Notes under the pieces: generated by a model | Told to the model about the DNA's origin: nothing | Seen by the model: the letters and a program-made list of their open reading frames with translations, nothing else | The model's database searches: none | Program-made: the position numbers and the translations under genes | Shown: positions 1 through 6,420 of the stretch, one piece after another | Numbering within the stretch: position 1 is the stretch's first letter | Layout: each line of letters opens with the position of its first letter | Source of the DNA: Planctomycetales bacterium | GTDB lineage: Bacteria; Planctomycetota; Phycisphaerae; SM23-33 | DNA length: 8,910 nt | Assembly (NCBI GenBank): GCA_030592655.1 | Contig: JAUVIQ010000130.1 | Span: 1 to 8,910, forward strand | Direction of reading: 5' to 3'

Positions 1-188
1 GGCTGTGTCGCCGTCTTACCTTCCTGACCGGTTTTCTGATCAGGCTTGGTAATTGCCGGACTGTCGCCTTCAAGGACGTCATCGACCGCTGTTTCACCAG
101 TCGGTTTGCTTGTCTGGGCCTGGACCGATTGGACCGTCGCAAACATCATCACCGCCGCCAACACTACAGATACATGCCAAATACGCAT
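1..188 (-). CDS. Small exported protein, N-terminal part (runs off left edge)
   Basis: The first 62 codons of a gene whose 3' end lies outside the window. The reading starts MRIWHVSVVLAAVMMFATVQ and continues SVQA-QTSKPTGETAVDD. This is a clear Sec-type signal peptide: a short basic start, a hydrophobic core at about residues 5-18, and a likely signal peptidase I site after VQA at residue 24. The visible mature part is rich in Gln, Thr, Pro, Lys, Asp and Glu and looks like a flexible linker. The ATG is preceded by an AAAGGA-type ribosome binding site about 8 nt upstream, and a promoter-like pair lies further up at 245-273. It is the next gene downstream of tgt. In many bacteria that place is held by yajC, but this sequence does not look like YajC, which has no such signal peptide and linker. 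I do not recognise the family, so the function is unknown. Confidence 0.72.
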   Translation of the reverse strand, partial: MRIWHVSVVLAAVMMFATVQSVQAQTSKPTGETAVDDVLEGDSPAITKPDQKTGQEGKTATQ

Positions 189-244
189 CAGTACATTCCT
201 TTCAATGTTACCTTTGTTTCAGACCATAAAAAAGCGGATTGCGT

Positions 245-273
245 ATTCTGATGGACTTGCAACCGGGAGTCAA
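245..273 (-). promoter_or_regulatory. Candidate sigma-70-type promoter for the exported-protein gene
   Basis: On the minus strand TTGACT (268-273) is followed after 17 nt by CAGAAT (245-250). The -35 box matches five of six consensus bases and the -10 box four of six. It lies 57 nt upstream of the exported protein's ATG and 30 nt downstream of the tgt stop, so it could start a separate transcript. It is called by eye from consensus only. Confidence 0.4.
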
Positions 274-302
274 CACCAAAACGTATTTCCTCTGTCGTGA
301 TG

Positions 303-1427
303 TTAATCGGAATACATCTGCTCGCCCCATTTCCGGGACCGCGCTTCCAACTCGCCGTCGGCAATGGCTCGTCGAATCTCCGATGTTAACTGCGAGAAAA
401 ACGCCAGGTTGTGAATCGTTACCAGTGTGGCTGCGAGCATTTCACCTGCCTGGAAATAATGGCGAAGCGTAGCCCGCGAGAAGTTCCGGCAGGTGTAGCA
501 ATTGCAATTCTCATCCAGCGGGCGTGTGTCGCCGGCGAAGGCGGAGTTGCGAAGTTTGACCCGCCCGCTCCAGGTGAACGCCTGGGCGTTCCGCCCATTC
601 CGCGTCGGAAGAACACAATCGAACATGTCTATCCCGCAGGCAACGGCTGCGATTATGTCCCTCGGCTCACCCACGCCCATCAGGTAACGAGGTTTCTCAC
701 GCGGGAATTGCCCGTCGATGTGCTCCAGAACAGCCTTCATCTTCTCATGTCCCTCGCCGACGCTAAGGCCACCGACGGCATATCCCGGAAGGTCCAACTC
801 CACAAGCGCCTCGGCGCTGCGCGCCCGAAGGTCCAGGAAAACCCCGCCCTGCTGAATACCAAAAAGAGAACCTGCCCCATTTTTCTCCAACGCCGCCTTA
901 CATCGCCCAGCCCAGGCGGCGCTGCGCCTGACTGCCTCGGCGACATGTTCCTTCGGCGCGTCGGCCGGAGGACATTCATCCAACTGCATTATGATGTCGG
1001 CGCCCAGTTTGGCCTGAACGTCCATACAGGTTTCCGGCGTCAGTTCCACCGTGTCGCCGTTGATGTGGGATTGGAAAACGACGCCGTCGTCGGAGACCTT
1101 CCGCAATGCCGGAAGGCTGAAGACCTGGAATCCGCCGCTGTCGGTGAGGATTGGCGAGTCCCACGCCATCATCTTGTGCAGCCCGCCCATCTCGGCGACG
1201 GTTTCAGCGCCGGGGCGGAGCATCAGGTGATAAGCGTTAGCCAGAACCATCTGTACGCCGGCGTCGTGGAGTTGGTCCGGCGTTATGCCCTTGACGGCTC
1301 CGTACGTCCCGCACGGCATGAACACCGGCGTAGCGACCTCGCCGTGAGCGGTGCGAAGAACGCCCGTCCGGGCCTTGCCGTCGGTCTTATCTATTTGGAA
1401 GGCGAATATCGAATCCGTTAGCGGCAT
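303..1427 (-). CDS. tgt: Queuine/preQ1 tRNA-guanine transglycosylase (Tgt)
   Basis: A 374-residue cytosolic enzyme that exchanges guanine-34 of GUN-anticodon tRNAs (Asp, Asn, His, Tyr) for preQ1, the committed insertion step of queuosine synthesis. Length matches the bacterial family (E. coli about 375). Visible signatures in order are: TPVFMPCGTYGAVKG near residues 33-47; LTDSGGFQVFSL with the conserved Asp at 96; QLDECPP with Asp150 in the substrate pocket; FGIQQGG at 189-195; LSVGE at 221-225; YLMGVGEP at 248-255; and MFDCVLPTRNGRN with the nucleophilic Asp at 270. The zinc site is complete: Cys308, Cys310 and Cys313 in the CNCYTC motif, plus His339. The ATG at 1427 gives the usual family N-terminus, but no Shine-Dalgarno sequence is visible in the AT-rich bases before it. 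It sits 142 nt after the ceramidase-like gene. Confidence 0.97.
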   Translation of the reverse strand: MPLTDSIFAFQIDKTDGKARTGVLRTAHGEVATPVFMPCGTYGAVKGITPDQLHDAGVQMVLANAYHLMLRPGAETVAEMGGLHKMMAWDSPILTDSGGFQVFSLPALRKVSDDGVVFQSHINGDTVELTPETCMDVQAKLGADIIMQLDECPPADAPKEHVAEAVRRSAAWAGRCKAALEKNGAGSLFGIQQGGVFLDLRARSAEALVELDLPGYAVGGLSVGEGHEKMKAVLEHIDGQFPREKPRYLMGVGEPRDIIAAVACGIDMFDCVLPTRNGRNAQAFTWSGRVKLRNSAFAGDTRPLDENCNCYTCRNFSRATLRHYFQAGEMLAATLVTIHNLAFFSQLTSEIRRAIADGELEARSRKWGEQMYSD

Positions 1428-1569
1428 AAATAATAGAATAACAAGGGACGATCGCTACATCCAATCCAAGATCGCAACCTCAAGCATTTCTTTTCCCCTT
1501 GCCGGTAGGCTGGGTCGTCAGGCTCGCCTTTTCTTTACGGAATTTCCTTTTCCTGAAGTACCTGTGCGG
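1428..1569 (-). other. Intergenic gap between the ceramidase-like gene and tgt
   Basis: This 142-nt stretch precedes tgt. It contains no recognised riboswitch; I looked for preQ1-type motifs because tgt follows, and saw none that match. The visible content is a purine-rich tract, a short self-complementary GGAAATTCC, a strong AAGGGG ribosome binding site in front of a 10-codon ORF (1455-1487), and a duplicated GCGATC on either side of that ORF's end. The last 20 nt before tgt are AT-rich and lack a Shine-Dalgarno sequence. Confidence 0.5.
1455..1487 (-). CDS. Possible 10-residue leader peptide upstream of tgt
   Basis: The tiny ORF MLEVAILDWM ends in TAG 27 nt before the tgt start. Its ATG has an AAGGGG sequence (1495-1500) 7 nt upstream, which is a better ribosome binding site than that of tgt itself. 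The peptide resembles nothing I know. It could be a leader whose translation carries ribosomes toward tgt, or a chance ORF. The only support is the spacing and quality of the ribosome binding site. Confidence 0.22.
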   Translation of the reverse strand: MLEVAILDWM

Positions 1570-2910
1570 TTATTTCACCCCGGCCAGTTCCTTTGCTGCT
1601 TCCACCAGCGCCGGTTCGGCGCCTTCGGAAAAGAAGGCTGGGAACCAGAACTCCTTGTGGCATTCGTAACGCAGGTTCTCGCCGTCCTGACGGCAACTTT
1701 CCGCTGATGGCAGATACCCGACGATACCGTTGGCGTATCCGACGACGAACAGGTGCTTGAACGGAAGTTCACGCCGCACCCTCAGCCCTATCTCGACGAA
1801 CAATTCGCCCGGAAACGCCGCCAGGGCGATCTCATCTCCCAGGCGCAGCAACTGGACCTCGCCGGGAATCGACGTCGGGGCTGTCCCGTCCCGCAGGCTC
1901 GGCAGGACGCGCTGCTCCCAGGTGGTGTCCTCACCGGACTTTCGTCTGGCCTCCAACTGTTTTTCAACCTCATCGACCGACGGTAAAGTGAGTAAAGGAA
2001 GATCGACTTCTTTGGATGCGATGCGGATTTTCAGATTTTGCTCCGTCGTTTCTATCTGTTCCATGACCGACAGGGCTGCGCCGGCAATCACCGTTCCCGA
2101 TCGCCGCGCACTGTCGGCGCCGCGGGCGAAACCTACCGAGCCGTCTTCCTCGATCCACTTGACCTTCAAGTCGCCGGCTGCTCCGTTGAGGAACATCGCA
2201 GTCATCCCCGAAGGGGTCCAAGGCGACTTCCCGTCATAGACTTTTTCGAGGACTTCCTGGAGGAAGCCCGGATAATCGGCGGAGAAATACTTTCCCCAAC
2301 CGGCGACGCTGGCGTGTGCGGCATAGTTGACCACTGCGACCAGCGGCGTTCCGTCCGGGCGGTCCAGTCGCAGGACCGAGAGCGTTTCATCGACGGGGCC
2401 TTCGGGGTTGGCTCCCCACTTGGCGCCCTTTGGTCCGTCCGGCGTGGGGAACCAGCGGTTGACGTTGAAAGGCGCAAGGCCTTCGCCGACGCCGATTCTT
2501 ACCTCGGCGAGGCGCGAGTCGGCCTCTGCTACTGCGCCGGACATCTTCGCGACCAATTCGTCCAGATAACTCTGATATGAAACGTTGTCGCCTTCGTCCG
2601 GATGTGGTCGGCGGGTGATTGGTCCCGAATGCGTATGCGATGCGGCGAACATGACGCATGCCGGCGGGATGCCGGTCATTTGTTCGATGCGCTCGCGAGT
2701 CTCGGCCACTATCTTCTTTCCCAGGTCGATAACGTCGGCGGTTACTATAGCCGCCCTGGTCCGCCCGTCGTCGAGGACCAGCGCCTTGACCAGCAGTTTG
2801 TCGGCGATTCCCACGGCAGGATTGGCCCCGACGACACCGGTACAACTGGTCAACGCCCCGACAGCCGGCGTGATGTCCGCCCGCGCAACACCTGCTTTCA
2901 ATATACTCAT
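1570..2910 (-). CDS. Neutral/alkaline ceramidase-like metallohydrolase (ceramidase N-terminal domain family)
   Basis: A 446-residue protein of the neutral/alkaline non-lysosomal ceramidase N-terminal-domain family. These enzymes are zinc amidases, with ceramide as the known substrate of characterised members. It opens LKAGVARADITPAVG, the usual family start, and carries SHTHSGP with His92 and His94, VVNYAAH with His199, FPGE with Glu369, and GYANGIVGYLPS with Tyr392 and Tyr399. These correspond by pattern to the His/His/Glu/Tyr zinc ligands of bacterial ceramidase. There is no signal peptide and no C-terminal domain as in full secreted ceramidases, so it is probably cytosolic and its true substrate is uncertain. 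The ATG at 2910 is chosen over a farther upstream start because the extension would be translated from a tRNA gene. The ribosome binding site is weak (GAG close to the ATG, or AAAGGA about 20 nt upstream). It begins only 30 nt after tRNA-Pro. Confidence 0.87.
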   Translation of the reverse strand: MSILKAGVARADITPAVGALTSCTGVVGANPAVGIADKLLVKALVLDDGRTRAAIVTADVIDLGKKIVAETRERIEQMTGIPPACVMFAASHTHSGPITRRPHPDEGDNVSYQSYLDELVAKMSGAVAEADSRLAEVRIGVGEGLAPFNVNRWFPTPDGPKGAKWGANPEGPVDETLSVLRLDRPDGTPLVAVVNYAAHASVAGWGKYFSADYPGFLQEVLEKVYDGKSPWTPSGMTAMFLNGAAGDLKVKWIEEDGSVGFARGADSARRSGTVIAGAALSVMEQIETTEQNLKIRIASKEVDLPLLTLPSVDEVEKQLEARRKSGEDTTWEQRVLPSLRDGTAPTSIPGEVQLLRLGDEIALAAFPGELFVEIGLRVRRELPFKHLFVVGYANGIVGYLPSAESCRQDGENLRYECHKEFWFPAFFSEGAEPALVEAAKELAGVK

Positions 2911-2940
2911 TTGCTCACGCTCATTTCTTTTCCTTTGATA

Positions 2941-3014
2941 TCGGGGCGACTGGATTTGAACCAGCGACTTCCTGCTCCCAAAGCAGGCACTCTGCCAAAC
3001 TGAGCTACGCCCCG
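2941..3014 (-). tRNA. tRNA-Pro (anticodon UGG)
   Basis: A complete 74-nt cloverleaf. The acceptor arms CGGGGCG/CGCCCCG pair perfectly, with discriminator A. The D arm is GCTC/GAGT, the anticodon arm is CCTGC-TTTGGGA-GCAGG with anticodon TGG, and the T arm is GCTGG-TTCAAAT-CCAGT. The 3' CCA is not encoded; the bases after A73 are TATC, so CCA must be added after transcription. A truncated related copy lies just upstream (3042-3090), and a promoter-like sequence lies before that. The ceramidase-like coding region begins 30 nt downstream. Confidence 0.96.
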
Positions 3015-3041
3015 TGAACTCCCTGTTCAATTCTTCACAAT

Positions 3042-3090
3042 ACCAGCGACTTGCCCCAGGGGCCACTCTACCAATCTGAGCTACGCCCCG
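3042..3090 (-). pseudogene. Truncated tRNA-Pro-like copy with collapsed anticodon loop
   Basis: The first 49 nt of a tRNA closely related to the intact tRNA-Pro: the same CGGGGCG acceptor strand, the same GCTC/GAGT D arm, and the same AAGTCGCTGGT through the variable region into the T arm. The anticodon arm reads GCCCC-T-GGGGC, a perfect stem closed on a single base, so there is no anticodon. After GCTGGT the sequence diverges, and the T loop and 3' acceptor strand are missing. The D loop differs at two positions from the intact gene, and the anticodon stem is different but fully paired, so this is a diverged isoacceptor (perhaps GGG) rather than a fresh copy. It cannot work as a tRNA. Confidence 0.75.
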
Positions 3091-3101
3091 TGAATATGTC
3101 C

Positions 3102-3130
3102 ATTAGAAAGTATCACTGTCTATTGGTCAA
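3102..3130 (-). promoter_or_regulatory. Strong promoter-like sequence for the tRNA-Pro/ceramidase unit
   Basis: On the minus strand TTGACC (3125-3130), a 17-nt spacer, and TCTAAT (3102-3107) each match the sigma-70 consensus in five of six positions. The -10 box lies 11 nt before the first base of the truncated tRNA copy, so transcription would start just ahead of it. It begins only a few bases after the T-run of the ATPase terminator, which makes it the start of a new transcription unit. Confidence 0.68.
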
Positions 3131-3135
3131 CGCCG

Positions 3136-3188
3136 AAGAAAAACAAAGCCCAGCCATCCCCTGGGGACAGGTTCGAATGGCTGGGCTT
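3136..3188 (-). terminator. Rho-independent terminator of the V-ATPase operon
   Basis: A perfect 12-bp inverted repeat (3146-3157 with 3177-3188) forms AAGCCCAGCCAT/ATGGCTGGGCTT around a 19-nt loop. The loop itself contains a short self-complementary TCCCCTGGGGA. On the minus strand the stem is followed by TGTTTTTCTT, the T-rich tail expected of an intrinsic terminator. It lies about 130 nt after the atpK stop codon. Confidence 0.8.
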
Positions 3189-3222
3189 GTTGGAATATGT
3201 TACGGCGAGCGCGTCTTGCTTA

Positions 3223-3297
3223 CTAGCCGCGACCGGCAGGGAGCGGGTAACATGCTCATTACTGTTGACACGCCCGCTCCCTGCCGGTCGCGGCTAG
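3223..3297. repeat. 25-bp perfect inverted repeat (large hairpin) after atpK
   Basis: The arms 3223-3247 and 3273-3297 are exact reverse complements: CTAGCCGCGACCGGCAGGG then AGCGGG, and its mirror. They flank a 25-nt loop. No T-run follows on either strand, so it is not a standard intrinsic terminator. It starts 24 nt after the atpK stop. In RNA it would form a very stable 3' hairpin that could protect the upstream message or act as a REP-like element. Confidence 0.9.
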
Positions 3298-3320
3298 CGA
3301 TTCACCATCGGAATTTGCCT

Positions 3321-3890
3321 CTATCCCGCCACCTTGGGGATAAGGCCCAGTAAGAAGACCATAGCTAGAATTCCGACCGTCTCGGCAATACCCATCGCAA
3401 TGAGGAGGAAGGTGAAGCCCTTGCCGTCACTTTCGCACATGGCGCGGATACCGGCAGCGCCGATCTTCCCCTGCACCAGGGCAGAGAACATCTCGGCGAT
3501 ACCGACGCCTATTCCCACCGCAAGGAGAGTACCCGCAAACTCAGTCGTCAATGCCCCGTTGGCAACGCTAACGTCGTTGGCAGTCTTCATCAGAACTTCC
3601 CTGATCCTGCCCATGATGATCATGGCGTAGAGCGTCTGGCTGATGGGCATACCCAGCAGAATGATATAGGTGAAGCTCAGGTTCTTACCGGCCTTGGCTT
3701 CCTTGGCCCATGCGCCTGCAGCGGCCCTTCCGGCAGCGCCGATACCAATGGCGCTTCCGACAGCGCCAAGCCCCAACGCAAGAGCGCCGCCCATCTGCCC
3801 CATGAACTGCAGAATGTTCGACGATATTTCGGCCGGCTGGGTCGTTTGGGCCAGTAATGCGCCAATCATCGGTAAAGTGATACTTATCAT
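3321..3890 (-). CDS. atpK: V-type ATPase subunit K (proteolipid ring subunit)
   Basis: A 189-residue membrane protein, a fused double-hairpin c-type subunit with four core membrane helices that forms the rotating ring. Helix 1 is the Gly/Ala-rich segment LALGLGAVGSAIGIGAAGRAAAG (about 37-59). Helix 2 holds MPISQTLY at 81-88, helix 3 ends in SALVQGKIGAAG with Gln140, and helix 4 holds MGIAETVGIL with the ion-carrying Glu170. Ser84, Gln85, Gln140 and Glu170 match by pattern the sodium ligands Thr64, Gln65, Gln110 and Glu139 of E. hirae NtpK, so sodium coupling is plausible. It is about 30 residues longer than NtpK because of an extra hydrophobic N-terminal stretch (MISITLPMIGALLAQ), which could be a signal sequence. 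It overlaps the atpI stop by ATGA and has an AGGAG ribosome binding site 8 nt upstream. Confidence 0.93.
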   Translation of the reverse strand: MISITLPMIGALLAQTTQPAEISSNILQFMGQMGGALALGLGAVGSAIGIGAAGRAAAGAWAKEAKAGKNLSFTYIILLGMPISQTLYAMIIMGRIREVLMKTANDVSVANGALTTEFAGTLLAVGIGVGIAEMFSALVQGKIGAAGIRAMCESDGKGFTFLLIAMGIAETVGILAMVFLLGLIPKVAG

Positions 3891-5662
3891 GCTGCTATCT
3901 CCTTAACTTTGCGGGATGCGAACGGTTTGTACGCCTGCCCCGTCCATTGCATACCCAGATTATTCGAAAATTCCAACATATTGAGCCGCACACCATGTGC
4001 GAATAACGCGATAAGAGCCAGTCCTATATTCAACGAGTGCGCCAGAATCAAAATGGGCACCGCGAAGAACCATGACCCGATTGAGAGGGCCAGTTCATTG
4101 AAACTGCTGGCAAGGACGCCGCTGGCCAATCCGACAGCCATAAGGCGGACGTAACTGATAACGTCGGAGAAAGACGACAGCATGGACAACGGGAAATTCG
4201 CCAGCCCCATTCCGACCATCTTAAACGGGTTCTTCGATGGGCTTTCGAACAGTATCGCCAGGGCAGCGCCGCATATGAGTAGGTACAGCCAGGGCCCGTT
4301 CGGGTCGAGGGGCGAAGCATCGCCCAGGACGAAGTACTTCACGACGCCGAGCATTCCCCATATAAAGATCGCCCAGCCAACCGGGCCAATGGACTTCAAC
4401 GAAGGCCAATACGAAATACCCCGCCAAATCTGCGCGATTGAAAGATGTATCGCCCCCATAAAGAAACTTATCCGCATTACGAGGTCGCGCGACGCATCGG
4501 TCATGTTCACGGGGATTAGTGGATTATAGAGCGTTACGCCGAAGAAATTCGCCGTTACCAGTCCCCACCCCAGCGCGACGCCCCCGATAATCGCCAACAG
4601 ACGGGTGAAGTCCGCCCCCAGAGATTTGGAGGCCTTCTTGTAGAACACAAGCAGGCCTATTAATATGACGGCTCCATATCCGCCGTCGCCGATGAGCATT
4701 GCTGCGAAAATCGGCAGGGCGATCATGAACGGGACGGATACGTCGATTTCCTTGTACCCCGCCACGGTTCCGAGCATTTTGAACAGCCCCCTTATCGGTC
4801 CTGTGAATCGCGGGTATTGAATGAGAGTAGGGGGGGCTTCGCCTTCTGCCGGTTCGCGGGATTCGACGGCTGCGACAATATCTCGCTTGACCAGGTCGGA
4901 CGAGATCGTATCGGCCTTCTCGGCGGGGACCCATCCCTGAACGGCGAAGAGAGCGCCGCCGTTCATCGCGCCGGCGATGGCCTGGGCGTATTCGACTTCG
5001 CCGGCGAGTTCCTCGTCGCGGCGGGACAGCAGGTCGGTAAGGTTCGCCAGTTCCGCCAATCGGTCGGCGTCGTGGGCCAGAGCCTTATCGACCCGGCCTG
5101 CTTCGGCGCGGACGGTAGGGAGATCGCGTTTGGGCGGTTCGATTTGCTCGGCATCTTCGGGCAAAGTCGGTTCTCCGTCGCGTTGAACGACACCGACGAG
5201 CAGGTGTTTTCCACCCAGGTTTCCCAGCGTGGCGACGCACTCGGCTGATACTTCTTCCAATTGTCCGGCGGGGACGGAATAAAACTTTACCGGTACGCCC
5301 GCTTCGGCGAGTGCGTCGAGTTGTTCGAGTCGCAGTTCGCCCCAGATGTCCAGTTGGTCGGCCTCTCGGTGCAAAGCGTTCAGACGGTTGCGATTTTCGT
5401 GCGTCTTGTGGAAGAGTGTCAGGATTTCATCGGCAGCGGTATCGGCGTCCATTTCCGGCGCTTTTCCCGACGGCGTTACCATCTCGATGATCTGAGCGGC
5501 CTGACGGATGGATGAAAGCCTGGCGGAGAGTTCTTCCGGTGCATCGGCTGACGGATCGACCGGTTCGAGATGCATCGCGCCGAGTTCGCGCAGCCCATCG
5601 AGCAATGCCTCCTGCGAGGCGGCGCGGGTAACGACGAAGATTTTTTTCATCTTTACGATCAC
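3887..5662 (-). CDS. atpI: V-type ATPase subunit I (membrane stator/ion channel subunit)
   Basis: A 591-residue homologue of the vacuolar a subunit, in the membrane part of the enzyme, where it anchors the stator and provides the ion half-channels. Residues 1 to about 305 are the soluble, partly coiled-coil half (long charged helices around 75-120 and 185-230). The rest has about seven or eight membrane helices, beginning with PFMIALPIFAAMLIGDGGYG at about 311-330. Conserved arginines of the channel are present: Arg506 in SDVISYVRLMAVGLA and Arg559 in AHGVRLNMLEFSNN. The protein ends with QAYKPF, near the usual family C-terminus. I chose the GTG start at 5662: it overlaps the atpD stop as GTGA, has GGAG 8 nt upstream, and gives MIVKMKK. 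The ATG at 5650 is the alternative and lacks a well-placed ribosome binding site. Confidence 0.95.
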   Translation of the reverse strand: MIVKMKKIFVVTRAASQEALLDGLRELGAMHLEPVDPSADAPEELSARLSSIRQAAQIIEMVTPSGKAPEMDADTAADEILTLFHKTHENRNRLNALHREADQLDIWGELRLEQLDALAEAGVPVKFYSVPAGQLEEVSAECVATLGNLGGKHLLVGVVQRDGEPTLPEDAEQIEPPKRDLPTVRAEAGRVDKALAHDADRLAELANLTDLLSRRDEELAGEVEYAQAIAGAMNGGALFAVQGWVPAEKADTISSDLVKRDIVAAVESREPAEGEAPPTLIQYPRFTGPIRGLFKMLGTVAGYKEIDVSVPFMIALPIFAAMLIGDGGYGAVILIGLLVFYKKASKSLGADFTRLLAIIGGVALGWGLVTANFFGVTLYNPLIPVNMTDASRDLVMRISFFMGAIHLSIAQIWRGISYWPSLKSIGPVGWAIFIWGMLGVVKYFVLGDASPLDPNGPWLYLLICGAALAILFESPSKNPFKMVGMGLANFPLSMLSSFSDVISYVRLMAVGLASGVLASSFNELALSIGSWFFAVPILILAHSLNIGLALIALFAHGVRLNMLEFSNNLGMQWTGQAYKPFASRKVKEIAA

Positions 5663-6336
5663 GACTGCTGCTCCACGTTCGCTTGTGTTGAATTCGGTCG
5701 AATCGGTTGTGCGAAGGCTGAACCGGCGGCACGTTCCCGTGCTTCCAGTTTGCCCTTGGCGAGTTTGGCGCGTCCGACGGCGGCGGTCTGTTCTTCGCCG
5801 AGGTGGATGCGGATAACGCGGATGTTCTCCCGGCTTCGGGGGATCAGGACCTTATCGAAGAGGTTGACTCGCTGGATGACCTTGGTCAGTGCCAGGTTCA
5901 GCAGGCTGTACCGCCGTTCGAGGATGTCGGCGCGCGCCTGCTTCTCGTTGAGTTGGCGTTTATCGGCCAGGGCTTTGTCCACCCACGGCGGCGTGGCGAA
6001 CAGGCTGTAATCGGCCATTGGGAACGAGACTGATTCGAAGGTCGGTATTCGCACGCCCGCGACGTTTTCTTCGGAAGTGTTGACCTCGGTCGGTTTGGCC
6101 AGTCGGGCCACGTCGATCCCGGCAGTGTCGCTCAGCACGGGGCGATAGCGGTCGATCCGCTTGCGGACCGCGTTCGCTTCGGCGTGGGCTGATTGCCGGA
6201 GCCGCCAGACATCCCGAATCGTCAACTGTAACTGCTGTTGCTTAAGTTTCAGCATCGGCAGATAGCGGTCGAACCGCTCCAGCGAATCGCGCTGACGCTT
6301 CAGTTCGGGTCGAGTTAGTCTTATTTTTCGCGCCAT
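5659..6336 (-). CDS. atpD: V-type ATPase subunit D (central rotor shaft)
   Basis: A 225-residue subunit that forms the coiled-coil axle inside the A3B3 ring and transmits rotation to the K ring. The N-terminal helix (LTRPELKRQRDSLERFDRYL, then MLKLKQQQL) and the C-terminal helix (TKVIQRVNLFDKVLIPRSRE, running on through RVIRIHLGEEQ) are the hallmark pair of long helices of the family. The middle, about residues 70-125, is the less conserved globular part. Length is typical. Translation of the next gene is coupled by a GTGA overlap. The ATG at 6336 has only a weak GTGGA ribosome binding site, and those bases belong to the intergenic repeat before it. Confidence 0.94.
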   Translation of the reverse strand: MARKIRLTRPELKRQRDSLERFDRYLPMLKLKQQQLQLTIRDVWRLRQSAHAEANAVRKRIDRYRPVLSDTAGIDVARLAKPTEVNTSEENVAGVRIPTFESVSFPMADYSLFATPPWVDKALADKRQLNEKQARADILERRYSLLNLALTKVIQRVNLFDKVLIPRSRENIRVIRIHLGEEQTAAVGRAKLAKGKLEARERAAGSAFAQPIRPNSTQANVEQQS

Positions 6337-6420
6337 TTGTCCACGAATTACAACGGGTTACACGAATTTTTTTCTTCTTTTTTCAATTGGCAATTGAAAA
6401 TCGGCAATTGGCAATTTCCA
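6337..6420 (-). repeat. Repeat-filled spacer between atpB and atpD
   Basis: The whole 84-nt gap is repetitive. Next to the atpB stop (6384-6416) are interleaved CAATTG/GGCAATT units, including the palindrome-like CAATTGGCAATTG and a second GGCAATTGGCAATT. After an A-rich tract (minus strand) comes the module TTCGTGTAA...TAATTCGTGGAC (6339-6366) directly before the atpD start. The module resembles the one in the atpA-atpB gap at 7757-7779, in the same orientation. Confidence 0.7.

Noticed and set aside
411..1421. 336-codon open frame on the plus strand
   Set aside because: It is antisense to tgt, whose catalytic and zinc motifs are unmistakable; the plus-strand product has no recognisable pattern.
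1428..1569. preQ1 or c-di-GMP riboswitch ahead of tgt
   Set aside because: I looked for the conserved cores of these classes and none fits; only short weak stems are visible.
3041..3090. Integration site (att) of a mobile element at tRNA-Pro
   Set aside because: Integrases normally duplicate the 3' end of a tRNA gene, but the duplicated part here is the 5' two-thirds, it is diverged, and no integrase gene is present.
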